DNA of 33,918 nt from Nonomuraea longispora (lineage in GTDB: Bacteria > Actinomycetota > Actinomycetes > Streptosporangiales > Streptosporangiaceae). Both the position numbers and the translations under genes were made by a program. The notes under the pieces are model-generated. The model saw only the letters and a program-made list of their open reading frames with translations, made no database searches and was not told where the DNA came from. Positions within the stretch are counted from its first letter, which is position 1, and the number at the start of each line of letters is the position of its first letter. This document shows, one piece after another, positions 28,871 to 33,918 of this stretch. Location: positions 1-33,918 of the forward strand of contig NZ_SMJZ01000084.1 in the NCBI RefSeq assembly GCF_004348345.1, in the 5' to 3' direction.

Positions 28871-29581
28871 ATGAGCCGCCCCACGCGACCGTCGCGTTTC
28901 TGGGAAACCCTGGCAGTAGTCGTGGTGAAACCGCTGTCCCGGCTCCTGGTCAAGAAGGACTGGCGCGGCGGGGAGCGCATCCCCCGCACCGGCGGCGTGA
29001 TCATCGCGACCAACCATCTCTCCTGGGCCGACCCTGTCCTGCTGTCGCACTTCCTCTACAACAACGGGCGCTGGCCGGTAATCCTCGCCAAGTCCGCGCT
29101 TTTCAAAGTGCCTTTCCTCGGCCGGGCCGTGACGGCGCTGCTGGCCATCCCGGTCGCCCGCGGCAGCAGTGAGGCGGCCCTGTCGCTGCAGATCTCGGCG
29201 GAGCGGCTCGCCGACGGTTGTGCGATCATGTTCTACCCGGAGGGCACCTGCACCCGTGACCCCGGCCTGTGGCCCATGGTGGGCAAGACGGGCGCGGCCC
29301 GGCTGGCGTTGCAGAGTGGCGTGCCGGTCATCCCGGTCGCCCACTGGGGCGCGCATGAGCTGCTCCCCTACGGGGAGAAGAAGCCCAGGCTGTTTCCGCG
29401 CAAGACGTTCCGCGTGAGCGTGGGGCCGCCGGTCGATCTGTCGAAATACGCGGACCGGCCACCGCACGCGGACGTGTTGCGCGAGGCGACGGCCGACATC
29501 ATGGCGGCGATCACCGCGCAGCTCGCCGGGTTGCGCGGGGAGAAGGCGCCGGAAACTCCCTACGACCCCGCCGGACGGTGA
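28871..29581 (+). CDS. plsC: 1-acyl-sn-glycerol-3-phosphate acyltransferase (PlsC family)
   Basis: 236 residues from ATG 28871 with GGAGGA 4 nt upstream; the frame is open earlier but no better site exists. The NHLSWAD motif (His49 x4 Asp54) and FYPEGTCTRDP are the acyltransferase signatures; hydrophobic N-terminal helices place it on the membrane. It transfers an acyl chain in phosphatidate synthesis or remodelling. gpsA follows after 4 nt, so glycerol-3-phosphate supply and acylation are co-expressed. Confidence 0.93.
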   Translation: MSRPTRPSRFWETLAVVVVKPLSRLLVKKDWRGGERIPRTGGVIIATNHLSWADPVLLSHFLYNNGRWPVILAKSALFKVPFLGRAVTALLAIPVARGSSEAALSLQISAERLADGCAIMFYPEGTCTRDPGLWPMVGKTGAARLALQSGVPVIPVAHWGAHELLPYGEKKPRLFPRKTFRVSVGPPVDLSKYADRPPHADVLREATADIMAAITAQLAGLRGEKAPETPYDPAGR

Positions 29582-29585
29582 TGGC

Positions 29586-30596
29586 ATGACGAAGGTGGCC
29601 GTTCTCGGCACGGGCTCGTGGGGCACGACGTTCGCCATGATCCTGGCGGAGACCGGCAACGAGGTCACGCTGTGGGGGCGCAGGCCGGAGTTGGTCGGGG
29701 CGATCGACCGTGATCACGCCAACCCCGACTACCTGCCGGGCATCGAGCTGCCGGTCTCGCTGCGCGCCACGACCGACCCCGCACGGGCGCTCGACGGCGC
29801 CGACTTCGTGGTGCTGGCCGTGCCGGCGCAGCGGCTGCGGGCCAACCTGGCCCGCTGGCGCGAGCACCTGCCGCCCCGCGCGGTGCTGGTCAGCCTGATG
29901 AAGGGCATCGAGCTGGGCACGACCAAGCGGATGAGCGAGGTGATCCGCGAGGTCGCCGAGGTGCCGGAGGAGCGTGTCGCCGTCGTCTCCGGGCCCAACC
30001 TGGCCAAGGAGATCGCCATGCGCCAGCCCGCCGCCACCGTCGTCGCCTGCGCCGACGAGTCCGTCGCCGCCCGCCTCCAGGCGGCCTGTCACCTGCCGCC
30101 GTGGTTCCGCCCGTACACCAACCCCGACGTCGTCGGCGTGGAGCTGGGCGGCGCGGTGAAGAACGTGATCGCGCTGGCCGTCGGCGTCTCCGCGGGCATG
30201 GGCATGGGCGACAACGTCAGCGCCATGCTCATCACCAGAGGGCTGGCCGAGATCTCCCGGCTGGGCGCGGCGCTCGGCGCCGACGCGCACACGTTCGCCG
30301 GGCTGGCCGGCATGGGCGACCTGGTGGCCACGTGCACCTCGCCGCTGTCGCGCAACCGTACGTTCGGCGAGAACCTCGGCAGGGGCATGACGCTGGACGA
30401 GGCCGTCGCGGCCACCAAGCAGACGGCGGAGGGCGTGAAGTCCTGCGAGTCCGTGCTGGAGCTGGCCAGGAAACACGACGTCGAGATGCCCATCACCGAA
30501 GTCGTCGTCGGAGTGGTGCACGACGGCATGTCCCCGGCGGAGGCGGGCATGTTGCTGATGTCACGCTCGCCCAAACCCGAGCGTTACGGCGTATAG
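29586..30596 (+). CDS. gpsA: Glycerol-3-phosphate dehydrogenase [NAD(P)+]
   Basis: 336 residues from ATG 29586. Dinucleotide-binding AVLGTGSWGTTFA at the N-terminus, SLMKGIELGTTKRMSEV, SGPNLAKEIA, the catalytic Lys192 in LGGAVKNVIALAVG, and GLAGMGDLVATC in the C-terminal helical domain. It makes sn-glycerol 3-phosphate from dihydroxyacetone phosphate for phospholipids, directly upstream in pathway to PlsC and in the same operon (4-nt gap). Confidence 0.97.
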   Translation: MTKVAVLGTGSWGTTFAMILAETGNEVTLWGRRPELVGAIDRDHANPDYLPGIELPVSLRATTDPARALDGADFVVLAVPAQRLRANLARWREHLPPRAVLVSLMKGIELGTTKRMSEVIREVAEVPEERVAVVSGPNLAKEIAMRQPAATVVACADESVAARLQAACHLPPWFRPYTNPDVVGVELGGAVKNVIALAVGVSAGMGMGDNVSAMLITRGLAEISRLGAALGADAHTFAGLAGMGDLVATCTSPLSRNRTFGENLGRGMTLDEAVAATKQTAEGVKSCESVLELARKHDVEMPITEVVVGVVHDGMSPAEAGMLLMSRSPKPERYGV

Positions 30597-30660
30597 AGAA
30601 GGCCTGATTACGGCGTGCTCGGCTCGCTGTGACAGGGACACCCCGGTAGATTCGGACACC

Positions 30661-31755
30661 ATGAGCAAGCCACGCGTCGCCGTCGTTTTCGGGGGTCGCA
30701 ATTCGGAGCACGCCGTGTCCCTCATGGGCGCGGGCAGCGTTCTGGAAGCGATCGACAGGAGTAAATACGAGGTGATCCCCATCGGGATCGCCCAGGACGG
30801 CAGGTGGGTGCTGACCACGTCCGAGCAGCGGTTCGCCATCGAGTCGGGTGAGCTGCCGGTCGTCGACGGGGCGGGCGCGGCGCTGGCGCTCCCGTCGGGC
30901 GGCAACGCGCTGGTGGCCTACGACCCGGGCAGCATCCCGGTGGAGCTGGGCTCGGTCGACGTGGTGTTCCCCGTGATGCACGGGCCGTTCGCCGAGGACG
31001 GCACGATCCAGGGCCTGCTGGAGATGGCCGGCGTGCGTTACGTCGGCTCGGGGGTGCTGGCCAGCGCCGTCGGCATGGACAAGGCCCACATGAAGACCGT
31101 GATGGCCGCCGCGGGGCTGCCCATCGGCCGCTATGTCGTCGTCCGCGACCGCGACTGGCGGCTCGACCGGGAGCGCGTGGTCAAGGAGGCCGAGGAGCTC
31201 GGTTTCCCGGTGTTCGTCAAGCCCGCCAGGGCCGGTTCCTCGCAGGGCATCTCCAAGGCGTCCGACCGGTCCCAGCTGGAGGCGGCGGTGGAGGCCGCCA
31301 GGCAGCACGACCCGAAGGTGCTCATCGAGGCGGCCGTCGCCGGTCGCGAGATCGAGTGCGCGGTGCTGGAGTCGCCCGGCGACGAGCCGGCCGCGGCGTC
31401 GATCCCCGGCGAGGTCAGGGTCGAGGGCGGGCAGGAGTTCTTCGACTTCGAGGCGAAGTACTATCCCGAGCAGATGTCGCTCACCGTGCCCGCCGACATC
31501 CCGGCCGGGACGGCCGAGGAGGTCCGGGCGATGGCGGTGCGCGCGTTCGAGGCGCTCGACTGCGAGGGGCTCGCGCGGGTCGACTTCTTCTACACGCCCG
31601 AAGGCGGGCTCGTGTTCAACGAGATCAACACCATGCCCGGGTTCACGTCCTTGTCGGTGGCGCCGCAGCTCTGGGCCGCCTCGGGCCTGCCCTATCCGGC
31701 GCTGGTCGACCGGCTCATCCAGCTCGCGCTGACTCGGTCGGCGGGGCTGCGCTGA
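30661..31755 (+). CDS. ddl: D-alanine--D-alanine ligase
   Basis: 364 residues from ATG 30661. ATP-grasp enzyme: VAVVFGGRNSEHAVSL, VFPVMHGPFAEDGTIQGLLE, FVKPARAGSSQGISK, and NEINTMPGFTSLSVAP. The omega-loop reads EFFDFEAKYYP, so the Tyr that specifies D-Ala-D-Ala over D-Ala-D-lactate (Tyr216 of E. coli DdlB) is kept, while two other Tyr of that loop are Phe. Hence a normal peptidoglycan-precursor ligase, not a VanA-type enzyme. 64 nt lie between gpsA and ddl, so transcription could be continuous. Confidence 0.97.
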   Translation: MSKPRVAVVFGGRNSEHAVSLMGAGSVLEAIDRSKYEVIPIGIAQDGRWVLTTSEQRFAIESGELPVVDGAGAALALPSGGNALVAYDPGSIPVELGSVDVVFPVMHGPFAEDGTIQGLLEMAGVRYVGSGVLASAVGMDKAHMKTVMAAAGLPIGRYVVVRDRDWRLDRERVVKEAEELGFPVFVKPARAGSSQGISKASDRSQLEAAVEAARQHDPKVLIEAAVAGREIECAVLESPGDEPAAASIPGEVRVEGGQEFFDFEAKYYPEQMSLTVPADIPAGTAEEVRAMAVRAFEALDCEGLARVDFFYTPEGGLVFNEINTMPGFTSLSVAPQLWAASGLPYPALVDRLIQLALTRSAGLR

Positions 31756-31767
31756 ACGATCGGCCGG

Positions 31768-32190
31768 TCAGCGGCCCGCCATCCGGGCGATCGGTTCCGA
31801 CAGGTCCGCGAGCACCTCGGCGGCCACGTGCTCGCCTCCAACGGTGATTTCGACGTACGCGGTGTCGGTCACCGCGGTGAACAACGTGGGCCTGTCGGGA
31901 TCGGCGAACCAGCCCACGCCGCCGATCTCCCGCAGCTGGTCGGTGGGCGCCATCCTGGCCGGTCGGCCCACTCCGCAGCGCAGCGCGATGGTGCCCTCGC
32001 CCCAGACGGCGACGTACGGCGACTCGGGCGTGGACGTGCCGCGCTCGTCACCGTCGAGGGTCCCGGGCAGCAGCCCGGCCAGCTTGTCGCACGCGGCCAC
32101 CGCCTCGCCCTGCGGCGTTGGCGGATCGACCTGCACCGTGCCGCACCCGGCGAGGGTCAGCAGAGCGAGCAGGACAGTGGCGGCACGCAT
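31768..32190 (-). CDS. DUF3515-family lipoprotein
   Basis: 140 residues. Lipoprotein signal MRAATVLLALLTLAGC with lipobox L-A-G-C at residue 16. The mature part contains VAACDKLAGLLPGTLDG, VAVWGEGTIALRCGVGRPARM, GGVGWFADPDRPTLFTAV and AYVEITVGGE, the DUF3515 pattern; two Cys could form a disulfide. Function unknown. It is usually found beside ddl and thiL in actinomycetes (from memory), as here. It converges on ddl with a 12-nt gap. Confidence 0.9.
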   Translation of the reverse strand: MRAATVLLALLTLAGCGTVQVDPPTPQGEAVAACDKLAGLLPGTLDGDERGTSTPESPYVAVWGEGTIALRCGVGRPARMAPTDQLREIGGVGWFADPDRPTLFTAVTDTAYVEITVGGEHVAAEVLADLSEPIARMAGR

Positions 32191-32203
32191 GCGGAGACCA
32201 CCT

Positions 32204-32437
32204 TCAGATGTGGACGATCGGACACGTCAGGGTACGCGTGATCCCCTCCACCGCCTGAATCTGTGCGACGACGAGCTTGCCCAGCTCGTCGACGTTGTGG
32301 GCCTCCGCACGCACGATCACGTCGTAGGGCCCTGTCACGTCCTCCGCCTGGGTGACCCCCGGGATGCCGGAGATCTCGCGGGCCACGGCGGCGGCCTTGC
32401 CCACTTCGGTCTGAATAAGGATGTAGGCCTGCACCAT
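32204..32437 (-). CDS. Stand-alone Lrp/AsnC ligand-binding (RAM) domain
   Basis: 77 residues from ATG 32435-32437 with AGGAGG upstream. It is a complete RAM domain (MVQAYILIQTEVGKAAAVAR, GIPGVTQAEDVTGPYDVIVRAEAHNVDELGKLV, VEGITRTLTCPIVHI) with no DNA-binding helix-turn-helix. Such short forms assemble into the usual Lrp-type oligomers and may bind amino acids or modulate full-length Lrp proteins. The ligand is unknown. Divergent from thiL. Confidence 0.92.
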   Translation of the reverse strand: MVQAYILIQTEVGKAAAVAREISGIPGVTQAEDVTGPYDVIVRAEAHNVDELGKLVVAQIQAVEGITRTLTCPIVHI

Positions 32438-32454
32438 TACGTCCTCCTGGGCGA

Positions 32455-32484
32455 TTGGATCACGCCGATGGGTAACCGTACCCT
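32455..32484 (+). promoter_or_regulatory. Putative thiL promoter
   Basis: TTGGAT (32455-32460), 18 nt, TACCCT (32479-32484). If this is right, transcription starts near 32491, downstream of the GTG at 32485, which bears on the thiL start (see thiL). Confidence 0.5.
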
Positions 32485-33453
32485 GTGTGCGTCAGGAGGT
32501 GTGTCATCACAGTCGGAGATCTCGGCGAATTCGGTGTGGTAAATCGCATTACCGGACGCCTTCCCCAGGGTGCTGCCGTAATGCTCGGGCCGGGTGACGA
32601 CGCGGCCGTGGTGGCCGCGCCCGACGGGCGTGTCGTGGTCTCGACCGATCTGCTGCTGGAGGGCCGGCACTTCCGCCGTGACTGGTCAGGCGGCTATGAC
32701 GTCGGACGCAAGGCCGCGGCCCAGAACCTCGCCGACGTGGCCGCCATGGGCGCCGTGCCCACCTCGATCGTGGTGGGGCTCGGCATCCCCGCCGACCTGC
32801 CCCTGACGTGGCTCGACGACCTGACCGACGGGTTCCGCGACGAGTGCGCCGTGGTCGGCGCCAGTGTGGCCGGCGGTGACGTGACCCGGTGCGACCAGGT
32901 GGTCATCGGGGTGAGCGCGCTGGGCGACCTGGAGGGGCGCGCTCCCGTGCTGCGCTCCGGGGCCAGGCCGGGGCACGTGGTGGCGGTGACGGGCCGGCTG
33001 GGGTACGCCGCCGCCGGATGGGCGGTGCTGGAGGAGGGCCTGGCGGGCGGCTCCCCGGCCTTGGAGGAGGTCGTGGCCGCCCATCGCAGGCCGTCGCCAC
33101 CGTACCCGATGGGGCCGCAGGCCGCCGCACTGGGCGCCTGCGCGATGCTCGACGTCAGCGACGGGCTGCTGCAGGACCTCGGCCACGTCGCCGAGGCCAG
33201 CGGGGTCGGGATCGAGCTGGATCCCCAGGCGTTCGCCGTGGCGGAGCCGGTCGCGGTGGCGGCCAAGGAGGTGGGGGCCGATCCACTGGAGTGGGTGCTC
33301 ACGGGTGGTGAGGATCACGCGCTCGCTGCGGTGTTCCCCCCAGAGGTACGCCTGCCGGCATCGTGGCAGGTCGTGGGCCGCGTGGTCGAGGGCACCGGTG
33401 TCGTGGTGCGCGGCCGGAAGGTCGGACGGCGCGGCTGGGATCACTTTGAGTGA
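32485..33453 (+). CDS. thiL: Thiamine-monophosphate kinase
   Basis: 322 residues if GTG 32485 is used. Homology to ThiL begins at ITVGDLGEFGVV (from 32506). Motifs: MLGPGDDAAVV, STDLLLEGRHF, AAQNLADVAAMGA, GGDVTRCDQVVIGVSALG and MLDVSDGLLQDL, all Asp-rich metal/ATP sites of the PurM-like fold. It phosphorylates thiamine monophosphate to the diphosphate. The start is doubtful: AGGAGG lies at 32494-32499 inside the frame, and the in-frame codon at the right distance is ATC (32506), not ATG/GTG/TTG. Confidence 0.95.
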   Translation: MCVRRCVITVGDLGEFGVVNRITGRLPQGAAVMLGPGDDAAVVAAPDGRVVVSTDLLLEGRHFRRDWSGGYDVGRKAAAQNLADVAAMGAVPTSIVVGLGIPADLPLTWLDDLTDGFRDECAVVGASVAGGDVTRCDQVVIGVSALGDLEGRAPVLRSGARPGHVVAVTGRLGYAAAGWAVLEEGLAGGSPALEEVVAAHRRPSPPYPMGPQAAALGACAMLDVSDGLLQDLGHVAEASGVGIELDPQAFAVAEPVAVAAKEVGADPLEWVLTGGEDHALAAVFPPEVRLPASWQVVGRVVEGTGVVVRGRKVGRRGWDHFE

Positions 33454-33510
33454 CTTCTTGTCCCGATTTACGTGAAATTTTCCGGATTTGTGGCGTGACT
33501 AACGGGATTG

Positions 33511-33539
33511 TTGTGACAGCGGCGTAGCGAAGGTGTTAT
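33511..33539 (+). promoter_or_regulatory. Putative promoter of the Pro-rich protein gene
   Basis: TTGTGA (33511-33516), 17 nt, TGTTAT (33534-33539), 39 nt before the ATG, in an AT-richer stretch than its surroundings. Good match to the housekeeping consensus. Confidence 0.6.
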
Positions 33540-33578
33540 GAAGATTGGCGGCCACTGTAACCGGGAGAAAGGGCAGCC

Positions 33579-33918
33579 ATGGGCCGCCACGGCACAGGTG
33601 GATCCGAAGACGGGGACGAACGGGGGAACGGCAGCGCATTCTGGGGTCCTGACGAGGAGGCCGACCAGCCCGGCTGGCCTTCCCCACCGGACCAGCCCGA
33701 GGTGACGGGCCAGTGGGCTCCCATGCCACGGCGTACGGACACGCCGCCGCCGCGCGCGCCGCAGTCCGAGCCGTTCGAGACCACCGGAGCCTTCGCGCTG
33801 CCCGCCGACGCCGCGAGCGGATTCTCACCGGCCAACGACCCCAGGAGCCCGTTCCAGCCGCCTCAGGGCCAGTGGGGCGAGGAGGCCGGGCCGATGGAGA
33901 CGACGGGCGCGTTCGCCC
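33579..33918 (+). CDS. Pro/Gly-rich protein, N-terminal part (runs off window)
   Basis: ATG 33579 with GGGAGAAAGGG upstream; 113 residues visible, no stop. All low-complexity, Pro-, Gly- and Glu-rich and likely disordered (MGRHGTGGSEDGDERGNG...). The phrase ETTGAFA appears twice about 43 residues apart, with VTGQW and FQPPQGQWGEE. Nothing hydrophobic has yet appeared, so it could be the cytoplasmic head of a membrane protein; the actual function lies beyond the window edge. I do not recognise it. Confidence 0.8.
   Translation, partial: MGRHGTGGSEDGDERGNGSAFWGPDEEADQPGWPSPPDQPEVTGQWAPMPRRTDTPPPRAPQSEPFETTGAFALPADAASGFSPANDPRSPFQPPQGQWGEEAGPMETTGAFA

Noticed and set aside
30661..31755. Possibility that ddl is a D-Ala-D-lactate (glycopeptide-resistance type) ligase
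   Set aside because: The specificity Tyr in FEAKY is kept and no vanH/vanX-like genes are nearby.

Overview
The window is about 34 kb of very GC-rich DNA with GTG and TTG starts, F420 biosynthesis (CofC), an IclR regulator next to leuCD, and the gene order leuCD - hup - cofC - plsC - gpsA - ddl - thiL. Together these point to an actinomycete, most likely a filamentous one of the Streptosporangiales (Nonomuraea/Streptosporangium type); the genus is an inference. It reads as an ordinary chromosomal core region. I see no phage, plasmid or biosynthetic gene cluster, only small relics of mobile or lost genes around cofC.

Layout. (1) 1-7580: amino-acid biosynthesis: 3' end of serA, leuB, ilvE and cimA, interrupted by a Uma2-family nuclease, an O-methyltransferase and a secreted thioredoxin-fold protein. 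(2) 7587-10346: a secreted heparinase II/III-like enzyme, an HD-domain protein and a MhuD-like haem-degrading monooxygenase. (3) 10363-13225: a six-gene, mostly translationally coupled Asp23/Gls24 - DUF2273-like - DUF6286 - AmaP-like cluster on the minus strand. (4) 13392-21747: a FAH-family protein overlapping gltX, an M3 peptidase, tRNA-Gln, a Tat-exported alpha/beta hydrolase, a NarL/LuxR-type two-component pair, a membrane protein and two identical tRNA-Glu genes. (5) 22168-27474: a large acidic protein, ndgR, leuC, leuD, a small conserved protein and HU. (6) 27520-33918: a small beta-barrel-like protein, cofC flanked by gene relics, plsC, gpsA, ddl, a DUF3515 lipoprotein, a stand-alone RAM domain, thiL, and the start of a Pro-rich protein cut by the window edge.

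How the genes work together. CimA makes citramalate, LeuCD and LeuB carry it to 2-oxobutyrate (and serve leucine), and IlvE does the final transamination, so the scattered leu/ilv/cim genes form one pathway. The most informative non-coding signals agree with this. Two short leader peptides rich in branched-chain residues precede leuB (941-988) and cimA (5815-5856); the second is followed by an excellent intrinsic terminator, as expected for classical attenuation. A shared GTCTC-N7-RRGA element lies upstream of the leuB leader, ilvE and ndgR/leuC, a plausible operator for the NdgR-type IclR regulator encoded here. GltX sits near tRNA-Gln and tRNA-Glu genes; in bacteria without GlnRS a non-discriminating GluRS charges both.

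Limits: everything is read by eye. Small ORFs, operators and promoter boxes are predictions; enzyme families were recognised from motifs without database searches.
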